Assembly: GCF_004011505.1 (NCBI RefSeq)
Contig: NZ_SAUN01000001.1
Span: forward strand, 9,265,501 to 9,329,500
Source: Nonomuraea polychroma
GTDB lineage: Bacteria; Actinomycetota; Actinomycetes; Streptosporangiales; Streptosporangiaceae
Direction: 5' to 3'
Length of the DNA stretch: 64,000 bases
Shown: positions 1 through 8,373 of the stretch, piece after piece
How the letters are laid out: each line of letters begins with the position of its first letter
Numbering within the stretch: the first letter of the stretch is position 1
Translations under genes and position numbers: made by a program
Notes under the pieces: model-generated
What the model saw: only the letters and a program-made list of their open reading frames with translations
Told to the model about the DNA's origin: nothing
Databases searched by the model: none

Positions 1-628
1 TCACCAGGCACAGGTCCACGCGGTTGGCGCCGGTGCTGGTGCCGCCGTAACGGGCGAGGCGGCTGTCGGGGACGAAGTGGTCCACCGCGTCCCGCAGGGC
101 CACGCTTCGCTCTTCGTCGAGGCCGACCAGCACGGCGGCGTCCAGCAGCGCCCTGGGCACGCCGATCTGCCAGTGCCACCAGTTGCCCACGGGGTCGGCT
201 CCGGCGGCGTACACGTGGCGCCGGTAGTGGTCGATCCCGCTGGCGACGGCCGCGGCCAGAGCCGGGTCGCCGGTCAGGCCGGTGCCCTCCAGCACGTACG
301 CGTGCGCCATGCCCCGCAGCCGCCGCGGCGTCGCCATGAAGGACGGGAACGCCTGGTCGGGCCAGAGCCAGGTGCGGGCGGGGGCCATCGTGTCGCGGTA
401 CCGCGTGGCCGCCCGGCCCAGCCCGGCCAGCCACGTCACGTACGGCTTCGCGGCCGGGTCGTAGCCGGAGCCCGCGCTGACCTCCCGCCACCGGCGGCGT
501 AATCGCACGAAGGAGTCGTCGGGCGTGTGCGCGGCCTCCGCCTGGGCCAACGCCCCGATGACCCCGGCTGCGGCCACGCCGCCGAGCCGGAGGAACGATC
601 GCCGGTGCACGTCATCGATTATCGGCAT
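1..628 (-). CDS. Secreted polysaccharide lyase family 8 (hyaluronate/xanthan lyase type), partial
   Basis: The frame runs off the left edge, so only the N-terminal 209 codons are present. The protein starts with a twin-arginine type export signal: RRSFLRLGG near residues 9-17, followed by a small-residue stretch. Next comes an alpha-helical region with the hallmarks of the family-8 lyase alpha/alpha toroid: a WLAGLGRAATRYRD-like segment, NWWHWQIGVPRALLDA, and TGANRVDLC just before the edge. These enzymes cleave acidic polysaccharides (hyaluronan, chondroitin, xanthan) by beta-elimination outside the cell. The catalytic Asn/His/Tyr region lies mostly beyond the window, so substrate cannot be judged. 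The ATG at 628 precedes the RR motif at a normal distance. The next gene upstream on the same strand (beta-helix protein, ends at 746) is also secreted, which suggests a polysaccharide-use locus. Confidence 0.8.
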   Translation of the reverse strand, partial: MPIIDDVHRRSFLRLGGVAAAGVIGALAQAEAAHTPDDSFVRLRRRWREVSAGSGYDPAAKPYVTWLAGLGRAATRYRDTMAPARTWLWPDQAFPSFMATPRRLRGMAHAYVLEGTGLTGDPALAAAVASGIDHYRRHVYAAGADPVGNWWHWQIGVPRALLDAAVLVGLDEERSVALRDAVDHFVPDSRLARYGGTSTGANRVDLCLV

Positions 629-745
629 GGACCGCCTGCCCTGCACGGGTGCTCCATGCAGCGCTTGGCCGTGGCACGGTCGCGTCCGGCGAGCGGCCGT
701 GGCGGCGCGCGGCCGAGGGGTGGCGGGCGGGGGCGGTGGTTGGAG

Positions 746-2095
746 TTACTTGTTGAATTCGTAGGCGCCCGCGTCTGGTGGGCCGTCGGTGGTGTCGATG
801 GTGCGGCCCGTCACGTCCACGCGGCCGAACGACGTCACGCCGAGGTCGATGGCCGGGCTGCCGGCGCGCGGGCGCAGCGGGTGGGTGGCGTCGCCGAGGG
901 CGAACAGCGGATCGGCCGTGACGTTGTCCGTGCCGCCCATCTGGTGTTGCCGGGCCGCGAAGAACACGTTGTGGTGGCTGTCGGTGACGTCGGGGCCGTA
1001 GGCGGTTTTGACCACGGCATGGACGATGTTCTGCGACATCGACAGGTGAGCATTGGTGCAGCCCGCGTCGCAGACGACGCCCTGGGACTCGGGGTGCGTC
1101 AGGTACACGGTGTTGTTGCGGAAGGCGGTCGCCAGCACGGGGCCGTTCGGGTCCGGAGGCGACCCGGGTTGCCGCGGACCCCTGGTCACCAGCCCGGTAT
1201 GGGTCTGCGGTCCGGTGATCAGGTTGTACTCGAAGACGTTGCCCGAGGTCCCGTCCGGGTCCGCCGGGCGGCCGTTGTCCTTGATCTCCTTGCTGGTGCC
1301 GAGCTCGGTGAAGGTCTCGTTGTCCACCGCGATGTTGTGATGCACCCGGTTGCGCGAGCCGAGGAAGATCTCCACGGCCGCGCCGTCCATGCCGTAGTCG
1401 TAGCTGAAGGCCATCGAGCCGCGGATCTTGTTCCAGCCGATGTCGGACTCGTCACCCTGGATCAGGATCGCGAACGCGCCCGAGTCGTCGTTGGGGTTCA
1501 CCTCCCTCGGGGTGAGCTGGCTCATGTGGTTGTTGTCCACGAACTCGTTGGCCGTCACCGCCGTGTGGCGCACCTTCGGCGCGATGTAGACGCCGGCGGC
1601 GGCGCCGGTGATGAGGTTGCGCGCGATGACGTTGTGGTTGCCCGTCACCTCGAACCCGGCCCACGAGCAGCGGACGCCGTCACCGGTCAGGCCGACCTGC
1701 AGGTTGCGGACCTCGATGTGGGCGCCTTCCAGGCTGACGCAGGCCTCGGCGTGCCCGGCGATCACGGGACGGGCGGCGGCGGCGCGGCCGTAGGAGCCGA
1801 CGACGATGGGCGCGGCGGCGGTGCCCGACCGGGCGAGTCTGAGCTGCTCTCCCCGCCACGTGCTGCCGCGGCGCAGCAGCAGCTTGCCGCCGGGGGCGAG
1901 CGGCGCCGCTGAGGCCTTGGCGAGGCTCTTCCACGCGGTGGCGGGCGAGGTGCCCGCCGCAGCGTCGTCGCCGTTGACGGCGTCCACGTAGTAGACGGTC
2001 CCGGCGGCGGCGCTCGCGGATCCCGTCGCAAGCGTGGTGGCGGAGAGGGCGATCGTCGCGAGCGCGGCACCGGCACGCAGGTTCCAGCCAGACAT
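746..2095 (-). CDS. Secreted right-handed parallel beta-helix protein (pectate-lyase-like fold)
   Basis: 449 residues. It begins with a Sec-type signal peptide (residues 1-30, ending around ATGSASAAA). The mature protein opens with YYVDAVNGDDAAAGTSPATAWKSL, the usual start of secreted beta-helix proteins: a short parallel strand, an NGDD turn and the 'AWKSLAKA' segment. Repeated short strands with Asn-rich turns follow (NVIARNLITGA, NRVHHNIAVDN, NVFEYNLITG, NNTVYLTH), as expected for PbH1-type coils. The C-terminus ends in 'DAGAYEFNK', a common end of this family. Such proteins bind or cleave polysaccharides, but no catalytic triad could be assigned, so enzymatic activity is not proven. A GGAGG ribosome binding site lies just upstream of the ATG. 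It lies immediately upstream of the partial family-8 lyase on the same strand. Confidence 0.8.
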   Translation of the reverse strand: MSGWNLRAGAALATIALSATTLATGSASAAAGTVYYVDAVNGDDAAAGTSPATAWKSLAKASAAPLAPGGKLLLRRGSTWRGEQLRLARSGTAAAPIVVGSYGRAAAARPVIAGHAEACVSLEGAHIEVRNLQVGLTGDGVRCSWAGFEVTGNHNVIARNLITGAAAGVYIAPKVRHTAVTANEFVDNNHMSQLTPREVNPNDDSGAFAILIQGDESDIGWNKIRGSMAFSYDYGMDGAAVEIFLGSRNRVHHNIAVDNETFTELGTSKEIKDNGRPADPDGTSGNVFEYNLITGPQTHTGLVTRGPRQPGSPPDPNGPVLATAFRNNTVYLTHPESQGVVCDAGCTNAHLSMSQNIVHAVVKTAYGPDVTDSHHNVFFAARQHQMGGTDNVTADPLFALGDATHPLRPRAGSPAIDLGVTSFGRVDVTGRTIDTTDGPPDAGAYEFNK

Positions 2096-2211
2096 TCAGC
2101 CTCCAGAACGGCCGGGTCCCCGTCACGCGACGAAGATCATCCCCGGACTCGGCGGCTGAAACGCTAGCCGGTGATCTTTATGGAACTCCCGACGTCAAAG
2201 TCAACCCGGAG

Positions 2212-2679
2212 TCAAGTTCCTGGCCTGATCGGCACCACGTTGGTCTGGACACCCTGGCGGGGCAGGGCGAACCAGGTGGCCTTGCCGACGAGGCCGGGGT
2301 GGGTGGCGTAGCGCTGGGGGTGACAGCCGTAGAAGCCGTCGGAGAGCCGGGCGATGATCCGCAGGCCGCGCCCGTGTTCGGCGCCAAGGTCGTGGGGCGA
2401 CGGGACGGGCAGGATCGGGCTGCTGTCCACGACGACGCACATGATCTCTTTGGCGTCCACGTGAAGCATCAGTTCGTAGGGAGCGTCGCCGTACATGAAG
2501 GCATTTGTCACCAATTCGCTCACCATGAGCGCGGCGTCATCGACGACATCGGCGGAAAGGGTAAGGGCTGACAATTCCGTACGAATGATCGCTCTTGCGT
2601 GACCGACAGTCCGGGCATCCTCGCGCAGCGGCCATACGTACTGGATCCCGCTCCGAGGAGCTGATCGCAGCGTGGTCAT
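2212..2679 (-). CDS. ATP-binding protein, RsbW/SpoIIAB-like anti-sigma factor kinase family
   Basis: 155 residues from the ATG at 2679. That start has a GGAAAG ribosome binding site 7-8 bases upstream; the frame stays open further upstream but without family similarity. It is a stand-alone HATPase_c_2 domain: helix DDAALMVSELVTNAFMYG (N-box), DSSPILPVP (degenerate G1), then GRGLRIIARLSDGFYGC and a final ATWFALP strand. Actinomycetes carry dozens of these small GHKL kinases, which regulate sigma factors through anti-sigma antagonists or act downstream of PP2C phosphatases. No partner sigma or STAS gene is adjacent, so the target is unknown. It is transcribed in the same direction as the beta-helix gene, 116 bases upstream of it. 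Confidence 0.8.
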   Translation of the reverse strand: MTTLRSAPRSGIQYVWPLREDARTVGHARAIIRTELSALTLSADVVDDAALMVSELVTNAFMYGDAPYELMLHVDAKEIMCVVVDSSPILPVPSPHDLGAEHGRGLRIIARLSDGFYGCHPQRYATHPGLVGKATWFALPRQGVQTNVVPIRPGT

Positions 2680-2848
2680 GGCGTCTCTTTCCGGTGCGGG
2701 GCAGCTAATGCGCGTCTCGTTCAACAAGAGTGCCTGCCTCTCGGTTGGCGTACGCGGCTGTCGAAACTTGTACGCACGAGAAAGCCGTTCGGGTCGAATC
2801 TTCGGCAAGAAAATCGCCATTCTTTCTATGCGGCCCCGCGGCACGGTG

Positions 2849-3553
2849 TCATGAAGGACCGGCGATGCCCGCGCCCATCTCCTCGATGACCTCGTCCACC
2901 CTGGTCGCCAGCTCCACGTCCAGCGCGGTCACGGCATCCGCGGACGTCGTGCACACCACGATTTCCAACCCGTCGGCGGTGTCCTCAAGGTGCGGCGCCC
3001 GGCCGTAGGTGAGCTTGAGCTTCTCCAGGGCGTGGCGGATGGCACGCAGGTTCTCCACGGGCAGGGAGACGACCCGGCGCAGCGCGTGCCGGTCGCCGCT
3101 CCACTGCGGCAGCACGCGCAGCGCGGACCTGATCTCCTCCGCGGTCAGCGGCGCGCTGTGGCCCTTGGGCCCGGTGATGCCGCCGCCGCTCTCCGGCGGC
3201 CGGAACAGGCCGCGGACCTGCTCGGGGATGTGCAGCCTGGCCACCAGCTCGGGGTCCTGCTCGGCCACCGCGGCGAGCACGGCCTGCGCTCTGAGCCTGG
3301 CCTGCTCGGGCGGGCGGTGGCCGAGGAGGGCGGCCTGGCGGACGAAGCCCTCCTCAGTGCCGTCGCTACGCGGGTGATCCATCGGGAAGTCGTCGGTGAG
3401 CTCGGGTGGCAGCGCCTCGATGAGCCGTTGCCGGTCTTCGTCCTCCAGCGTGCGTGCCAGCGTGGTCAGCGTGGCCTCGGCGGCGGCTCTGGCCGGGCCC
3501 GCGTCAAGCCCCGTCATGCGGCCGATGGCAGCAAGAAGCTCCCGATATTCCAT
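2849..3553 (-). CDS. DUF2267 - pterin-4a-carbinolamine dehydratase-like fusion protein
   Basis: 234 residues with two parts. Residues 1-120 resemble DUF2267: helical, starting MEYRELLAAIGRMTGLD and containing LTTLARTLEDEDRQRLIEALPPEL. Residues 137-228 resemble the pterin-4a-carbinolamine dehydratase (PCD, COG2154) fold: LTAEEIRSALRVLPQWSGD, an RRVVSLP strand, RAIRHALEKLKLTYGRAPHLE, and the terminal LDVELATRVDEVI helix. PCD enzymes dehydrate 4a-hydroxytetrahydropterin. The usual His-His-Pro catalytic signature is reduced here to PHLED, so activity is doubtful. The gene starts 22 bases after the molybdenum hydroxylase gene and is probably co-transcribed with it. Some COG2154 members have been proposed to work with molybdopterin enzymes, and this context fits that idea. 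Confidence 0.7.
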   Translation of the reverse strand: MEYRELLAAIGRMTGLDAGPARAAAEATLTTLARTLEDEDRQRLIEALPPELTDDFPMDHPRSDGTEEGFVRQAALLGHRPPEQARLRAQAVLAAVAEQDPELVARLHIPEQVRGLFRPPESGGGITGPKGHSAPLTAEEIRSALRVLPQWSGDRHALRRVVSLPVENLRAIRHALEKLKLTYGRAPHLEDTADGLEIVVCTTSADAVTALDVELATRVDEVIEEMGAGIAGPS

Positions 3554-3575
3554 GATTTCCCCCGATTACTGCCGC

Positions 3576-5888
3576 TCAGGCGTTCCGTGCCCAGCTTTGG
3601 GCCTTCGATACCTCCAGCAGGGACCACAGCCAGGACGGGGTCAGCGGCACGTCGGTGATCTTGTCGGCAATCTCGGGGAGGGCGTCGGCGACCGCATTGG
3701 CGATGGCGGCGGGCGGGCCGATCGTGCCGGCCTCGCCGACGCCTTTCATGCCGCCCGGTGTGATCGGCGAGGGTGTCTCCAGCATCACGACCTGGATGTC
3801 CGGGATCTCCTTCGTGGTGGGCAGGAAGTAGTCGGTGATCGGCTGGCCGTCCTCCGTGTAGACGATCTCCTCGGTCAGCGCCTCGCCGATGCCCTGGGCC
3901 ACGCCGCCATGGATCTGGCCCTCCACCACCGCCGGGTTCACCAGCACGCCGGCGTCGTTGACCACCCAATAGCGCTCCACCTCGACCGCCCCGGTCTCCG
4001 GGTCGACGGCCACGGCGGCCGCGTGCGCTCCGTACGCGTAGGTGTAGGCGGCCGGGTCGTAGCTGGCCCGCTCCTCCAGCCCGGGCGAGACCCCTTCCGG
4101 CAGGTCCCAGCCGCGCCACGCGGACGTGGCCAGCTCGCGTAGCGTCACGGACGCCTGCGGGTCGCCCTTCACGCGCACGGCGCCGTCGGCGATCTCCAGG
4201 TCGGCGGGCGCGGCCTCCAGCCGGTGGGCGGCGATGGCCACGAGCTTGTCCCGCAGCAGAGCGGCGGCCTGGATGACGGCCCCGCCGCCGACCGCCAGCG
4301 CCCGGCTGGCGATCGACCCGATCCCCGAGTACGGCGTCGTGTCCGTGTCCCCCATCACCACCCGCACCCGTTCGATGGGCACCCCCACGCGGTCGGCGGT
4401 GAGCTGGGCCAGCGCCGTCTCGATGCCCTGACCGATCGGCACCACCCCGGCCGAGACGACCACGGATCCGTCCTGCTCCATGCGCAGGACCGCCGTCTCG
4501 TATCCGCCGGCCAGGAAACCGGTGGCCTTGAGGTCCATCGAGGGACCCATGCCGGTGCTCTCCACGTGGCAGGAGTAACCGATCCCGCGCCTGCGCCCGT
4601 CGTCCTTCTCCACCGGCATGGCGAGGTGGTGCAGCGTACGCAGGGCACGGGGGTAGTCGCCCGAGTCGTAGGGCGTGTGGACGCGCGTCGTGTACGGCAG
4701 GTCCTCAGGCCCGAGCATGTTACGCAGCCGCAGCTCGACCCGGTCGATGCCCAGCCTGCGTGCCGCCTCGTCGATCAGCCGCTCCCTGGTCAGCGTGCCC
4801 TCGGGCTGGCCGAAGCCCCGGTAGGAGCCGGTCGGCGTGGTGGTGGTGACGACGCCGCGCACGCGTACCGCGACCCGGTCGAACCGGTACGGTCCCGGCA
4901 ACAACGTGGCCGTCACCGCCGCGGTCGAGACGCCGACGTTCGACGGGTGGGCGCCGATGTCGCCGAGCACGTCCACCTGCAGCGCCACGAACCGCCCGTC
5001 GCCGTCGAGCGCCAGCCGCCCCCGGTGCACGGCGGCCCGCGCGGGCAGCGTCGCCAGCAGGCGGTCGCCGGGCGACTCCATCCAGGACACGGGGCGGCCG
5101 AGGCGCATGGCGGCCAGGCAGATGAGCGCCTCGTCGGGGTAGACGTGCTCCTTGCCGCCGAACCCGCCTCCGATGTCGCCGCCGATCACGCGTACCCGGT
5201 CGTGGGCCAGCCCGAGCGCGTCCGCCAGTTGCTCGCGGGCGTGGTGCGGCGCCTGGGTGGAGGTGTGGACGGTCAGCTCGTCGTCGGCGTAGGAGGCCAC
5301 CACGCCGCGCGGCTCCATCGGGTACGGCGAGACCCGGCCCATCCGGAACGTCATCTCCACCACGTGCTCGGCCTCCTCGATGGCCGCCCAGCAGTCGGCG
5401 TCGCCGAGCGTGAAGTCGGTGAGCACGTTGGTGCCCCAGTCCGGATAGAGCAGCGGGGCGTCGCCCTCCAGCGCCCGCTCCATCCCGGCCACGGCAGGCA
5501 GCTCGTCGAGCTCCAGCTCTACCAGGTCGGCGGCGTCCCTGGCGGCCTCGGGCGTGCGGGCGACGACGACGGCGAGGGGCTGGCCGGCGTACCTGATCGC
5601 CTCGTCCAGCACCGGATACTCCGTGATCTGCTGGCCTGGCGCCACGCTGACACAGGGCAGGCGCATGCCGGCCGCGTCGGCCGGGACGATCACGTCGAGC
5701 ACGCCCTCGGCCGCCCAGGCCGCCTTGGTGTCACAGCCGAGCAGCCGGCCGTGGGCGATGGGGCTGCGGACCACGTACGCGTGGGCAGCGCCCGGCAGGC
5801 GGACGTTGCCGACGTACCTGCCGCGGCCGGTCAGCAGTCTGGCGTCTTCCCTGCGCGGCGTCCTGGCGCCGACGTACGCGTCTCCCAT
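3576..5888 (-). CDS. Xanthine dehydrogenase / CO-dehydrogenase-type molybdopterin-binding large subunit
   Basis: 770 residues, full length for the catalytic subunit of the xanthine oxidase family (aldehyde/CO dehydrogenase large chains). The N-terminal ALDH_Xan_dh_C-like domain starts at DARLLTGRGRYVGNVRLPG. The molybdopterin domains carry GGDIGGGFGGKEHVYPDEAL, the active-site loop SYRGFGQPEG (form II-like, not the AYRCSFR of true CO dehydrogenase) and the C-terminal GVGEAG with the expected catalytic Glu. Such enzymes hydroxylate aldehydes or N-heterocycles using a Mo-pterin cofactor. They normally need an FAD subunit and a 2Fe-2S subunit; neither gene is adjacent here. It sits in a leftward operon after an NTF2-like gene (42-base gap) and before the DUF2267/PCD gene. 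The natural substrate cannot be told from sequence. Confidence 0.88.
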   Translation of the reverse strand: MGDAYVGARTPRREDARLLTGRGRYVGNVRLPGAAHAYVVRSPIAHGRLLGCDTKAAWAAEGVLDVIVPADAAGMRLPCVSVAPGQQITEYPVLDEAIRYAGQPLAVVVARTPEAARDAADLVELELDELPAVAGMERALEGDAPLLYPDWGTNVLTDFTLGDADCWAAIEEAEHVVEMTFRMGRVSPYPMEPRGVVASYADDELTVHTSTQAPHHAREQLADALGLAHDRVRVIGGDIGGGFGGKEHVYPDEALICLAAMRLGRPVSWMESPGDRLLATLPARAAVHRGRLALDGDGRFVALQVDVLGDIGAHPSNVGVSTAAVTATLLPGPYRFDRVAVRVRGVVTTTTPTGSYRGFGQPEGTLTRERLIDEAARRLGIDRVELRLRNMLGPEDLPYTTRVHTPYDSGDYPRALRTLHHLAMPVEKDDGRRRGIGYSCHVESTGMGPSMDLKATGFLAGGYETAVLRMEQDGSVVVSAGVVPIGQGIETALAQLTADRVGVPIERVRVVMGDTDTTPYSGIGSIASRALAVGGGAVIQAAALLRDKLVAIAAHRLEAAPADLEIADGAVRVKGDPQASVTLRELATSAWRGWDLPEGVSPGLEERASYDPAAYTYAYGAHAAAVAVDPETGAVEVERYWVVNDAGVLVNPAVVEGQIHGGVAQGIGEALTEEIVYTEDGQPITDYFLPTTKEIPDIQVVMLETPSPITPGGMKGVGEAGTIGPPAAIANAVADALPEIADKITDVPLTPSWLWSLLEVSKAQSWARNA

Positions 5889-5930
5889 GGCCCCGATTGT
5901 GAGCGCCGTCCGGTGAACGGTCCATACGGG

Positions 5931-6302
5931 TCACACTGTGCGGGTGATCGAGTCGACCCGGCGGACGCGCCCGTCGGGGGCGTACCGGGCGAACAGATAG
6001 ATCTCCATCGTGATCGTCTTGCCTTGGCGCAGACCCGCCTGCAACGTGTAGCGCGCCGCGGCCACGTCCTCGCCCACGAGGCTTTCGTGCACGTCTATCC
6101 GCAGGCTCTTCCCGTTCTTGCGCGCCGGCTTCACGTGGTCGATCAGGCGCTGGCGGTCGAGGCAGATGCCGTCGTTCCAGTACTCGATCTCGGGCACGTA
6201 GTAGCGGTCGATGATGGCGGCGGCATCCTCGTTCCCTAACCCCAGTTCCTGAGGCATCTCGGTGAGGAAGGCGTGGAAACGCTCCGCCAGGTCGATGGGC
6301 AT
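5931..6302 (-). CDS. NTF2-like / SnoaL-fold protein
   Basis: 123 residues from the ATG at 6302. That start is preceded by AAGGGG at good spacing; an in-frame ATG five codons upstream is less well placed. The sequence has the cone-shaped NTF2-like layout: N-terminal helix MPIDLAERFHAFLTE, IDRYYVPEIEYWNDG, a central strand LRIDVHESLVGEDVAAARYTL, and TITMEIYLFARYAPDGRVRRVDSI. Family members include small isomerases, hydratases and accessory proteins for oxidoreductases. No catalytic set can be assigned. The gene lies 11 bases downstream of the multicopper oxidase stop and 42 bases upstream of the molybdenum enzyme, so it is almost certainly in the same transcript. Confidence 0.72.
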   Translation of the reverse strand: MPIDLAERFHAFLTEMPQELGLGNEDAAAIIDRYYVPEIEYWNDGICLDRQRLIDHVKPARKNGKSLRIDVHESLVGEDVAAARYTLQAGLRQGKTITMEIYLFARYAPDGRVRRVDSITRTV

Positions 6303-6313
6303 ACTGATCCCCT

Positions 6314-7774
6314 TCATACGACTTCGAAACTCGCCATCATCGCCATGTCCTCGTGCTCGAGGTTGTGGCAGTGCAGTACGTAGCGCCCCCGGTAGCCGGT
6401 GAACCTGGTGACGATCTCGACGGTCTGCGCGTCGCGCAGCTCGACGGTGTCCTTCCACTCCGGCGGCCCGGCCGGTCGCTCGCCGTTGACCGACAACACC
6501 TGGAAGTGGTCGAGATGCAGGTGCACCGGATGCGCCACATCGCTGGTCAGCCGCCAGATCTCGACGTCGCCGAGCTTGGGCCTGGCCTCCATGCGCTTCG
6601 GGTCGAACGGCCGCCCGTTGATCAGCCAGCCGGTGCCGCCGTGCATGCTGCCGCTGCTGAACTCGAAGTCCCGCGTCACCGTGGCCTTGCCCGGGTCGAG
6701 CGCCTCGACGGTGGACAGCCGCTGCGGCACGGCCGAGTCGTCGGACTCGTCCCGGTCCACCGCGAACCGCATCACCCTCGCCTGCGGACCCTCCCCTGCC
6801 AGATTCCGCAGCTCGACGTGCTGGCCGAGCTTGTAAGCGGAGAAATCCACGATCACGTCCGCGCGCTCTCCCGGGGCGAGGCGGAACTGCCGCACCGTGC
6901 GCGGGGCGCTCAGGAGCCCGCCGTCGCTGCCGATCTGGATCATCGGGCCGCCGGTGGCCAGCTCGTACGCGCGCGCGTTGGAGCCGTTGCACAACCGCAG
7001 CCGGTAGCGGGCTCTGGCCACCCGCAGCTCCGGCCACGGCGCCCCGTTCACCAGGATCACGTCGCCGAGCACGCCGCCCATGTACCCTTCCTGCACCCCG
7101 GGCCGGTCGCCCAGCGCCGGGTAGAGCAGGTTGCCGTCGGCGGCGAACGACCGGTCGCAGATCAGCAGCGGCAGGTCACGTTCCCCGGCGGGCAGCGGCA
7201 GCGCCTCCTCCTCGGCGTCGCGTACCAGGAACATGCCGGCCAGCCCGCGCCAGACCTGCGGCCCGGTGTAGTCCATGCGGTGGTCGTGGTACCAGAGCGT
7301 GGCGGCCCGCTGCTCCAGCGGGAACACGTACTCGCGCGCGGCCCCCGGCGCCACCAGGTCCGTCGGGAAGCCGTCGGACTCGGGTGGCGTGTGCCCGCCG
7401 TGCAGGTGGAGGACGGTCGGCACGCCGAGCTGGTTGACCAGCTTCACGACGGTCTTGCGACCGCTGCGGGCCACGATGGTCGGCCCGGGGAACTGCCCGC
7501 CATATCCCCAGATCTGGGTACGCAGCCCGGGCAACGCCTCCACGTCGGCCGCCTGCTCGGCCAGCTCGTAGAAGTCGGCCCCGCCGGCGCTCCGGACCGG
7601 CTTGGCCACCTCGGGGACCGGCAGCGGCACCGCGTACGGCTTGGGCAGCGGCGCCGCACTGGCCAGGAGCTGCGGCTGCGGGGTGCCGGCGAGCAGCGAG
7701 CAGCCGGGCACCGCGGCCACCGCCACCGCGCCCAGGCCGAGCAGGCGCAGCGCGTCCCGTCTGGACGGGTTCAT
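6314..7774 (-). CDS. Tat-exported multicopper oxidase (CotA/bilirubin-oxidase-like), probable lipoprotein
   Basis: 486 residues from the ATG at 7774. The N-terminus MNPSRRDALRLLGLGAVAV is a twin-arginine signal, followed by a lipobox-like VPGC at about residue 28, so the enzyme may be lipid-anchored outside the membrane. Copper-ligand motifs occur in the expected order: HLHGGH, WYHDHRMDYTG, HPVHLHLDHF, and HCHNLEHEDMAMM with the T1 Cys and axial Met. These enzymes oxidise phenols, bilirubin or metal ions and reduce O2 to water. The start codon overlaps the stop of the upstream 4-TM gene (ATGA), indicating translational coupling. The long open frame upstream of 7774 is a shadow of the neighbouring gene. 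Confidence 0.9.
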   Translation of the reverse strand: MNPSRRDALRLLGLGAVAVAAVPGCSLLAGTPQPQLLASAAPLPKPYAVPLPVPEVAKPVRSAGGADFYELAEQAADVEALPGLRTQIWGYGGQFPGPTIVARSGRKTVVKLVNQLGVPTVLHLHGGHTPPESDGFPTDLVAPGAAREYVFPLEQRAATLWYHDHRMDYTGPQVWRGLAGMFLVRDAEEEALPLPAGERDLPLLICDRSFAADGNLLYPALGDRPGVQEGYMGGVLGDVILVNGAPWPELRVARARYRLRLCNGSNARAYELATGGPMIQIGSDGGLLSAPRTVRQFRLAPGERADVIVDFSAYKLGQHVELRNLAGEGPQARVMRFAVDRDESDDSAVPQRLSTVEALDPGKATVTRDFEFSSGSMHGGTGWLINGRPFDPKRMEARPKLGDVEIWRLTSDVAHPVHLHLDHFQVLSVNGERPAGPPEWKDTVELRDAQTVEIVTRFTGYRGRYVLHCHNLEHEDMAMMASFEVV

Positions 7775-8160
7775 GCCGGGCCCGGTCTGCCCAGCACCCT
7801 GCTGAGCTGCATGACGCCGCCGCCGAACAGCAGCACCCCGAGCGGCAGGTGAACGGTCTTCACGTGCGCGACACCGAGGATCGCCGCCACGATCGTGAAG
7901 ACGAGCAACAACGCGGCCGGGGCGATGAACCGCGGCGACCCCCCGCCCGGCCGCCACACCAGGATCGCCACGACCAGGTGCAGCAGGCCGATGATGACCA
8001 GGGCGACGCCCGAGGTCATGTGCAGGGCCCGGCCGCCGGGCGAGGACAGCAGCAGCCCCGCCGTCACCGCCTGGAACAGCAGGGCGACGACGTGCAGGGC
8101 CGCCACGGCCCGGAGCGCCTGGGTGGTCCAGGAAACGGGGGCGACGGTCTGGACGGTCAT
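7771..8160 (-). CDS. Small four-helix membrane protein, function unknown
   Basis: 129 residues from the ATG at 8160, which has an AGGAG ribosome binding site; the frame upstream of it lacks similarity and a site. Four hydrophobic segments are visible (about residues 15-36, 48-68, 77-98 and 105-120): ALHVVALLFQAVTAGLLL, VALVIIGLLHLVVAILVW, ALLLVFTIVAAILGVAHV and LPLGVLLFGGGVMQL. Histidines within the helices (ALHVVA, GLLHLV, VHLPLG) recall small b-type cytochromes, but that is only a suggestion. It is the first gene of the leftward operon, and its stop overlaps the multicopper oxidase start by 4 bases, so the two products are probably made together. Confidence 0.7.
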   Translation of the reverse strand: MTVQTVAPVSWTTQALRAVAALHVVALLFQAVTAGLLLSSPGGRALHMTSGVALVIIGLLHLVVAILVWRPGGGSPRFIAPAALLLVFTIVAAILGVAHVKTVHLPLGVLLFGGGVMQLSRVLGRPGPA

Positions 8161-8297
8161 GTCGGTTCTCCTGCGGGTGCGCTGGTGATGAGGGTTTCGG
8201 TGTCCATATCCGCACATGGTGGTGTTCCGGCCGGTCAGCGGTCGTCATGCGGGAGAAGGCTTCTGCCCGTACGACGTCGGGATCACGATCTACGGGA

Positions 8298-8315
8298 CTA
8301 CTTCGCCGGGAGTAG
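8298..8315. promoter_or_regulatory. Inverted repeat in the divergent promoter region
   Basis: CTACT and AGTAG arms separated by 8 bases (18 bp in all) lie 59 bases upstream of the sensor kinase start and 138 bases upstream of the divergent 4-TM/multicopper oxidase operon. The size and dyad symmetry fit a binding site for a NarL/FixJ-type regulator such as the one encoded at 9504-10163. This assignment is inference from position. Confidence 0.3.
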
Positions 8316-8373
8316 CGACGGAATACGCCCTCCAACGGAGGATCATCGCGGGAGAAGACCCTAATCTGCAGAG

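Noticed and set aside
4224..7852. Large plus-strand frames opposite the molybdenum hydroxylase and multicopper oxidase
   Set aside because: Antisense shadows. The minus-strand genes carry complete conserved motifs and coupled starts.
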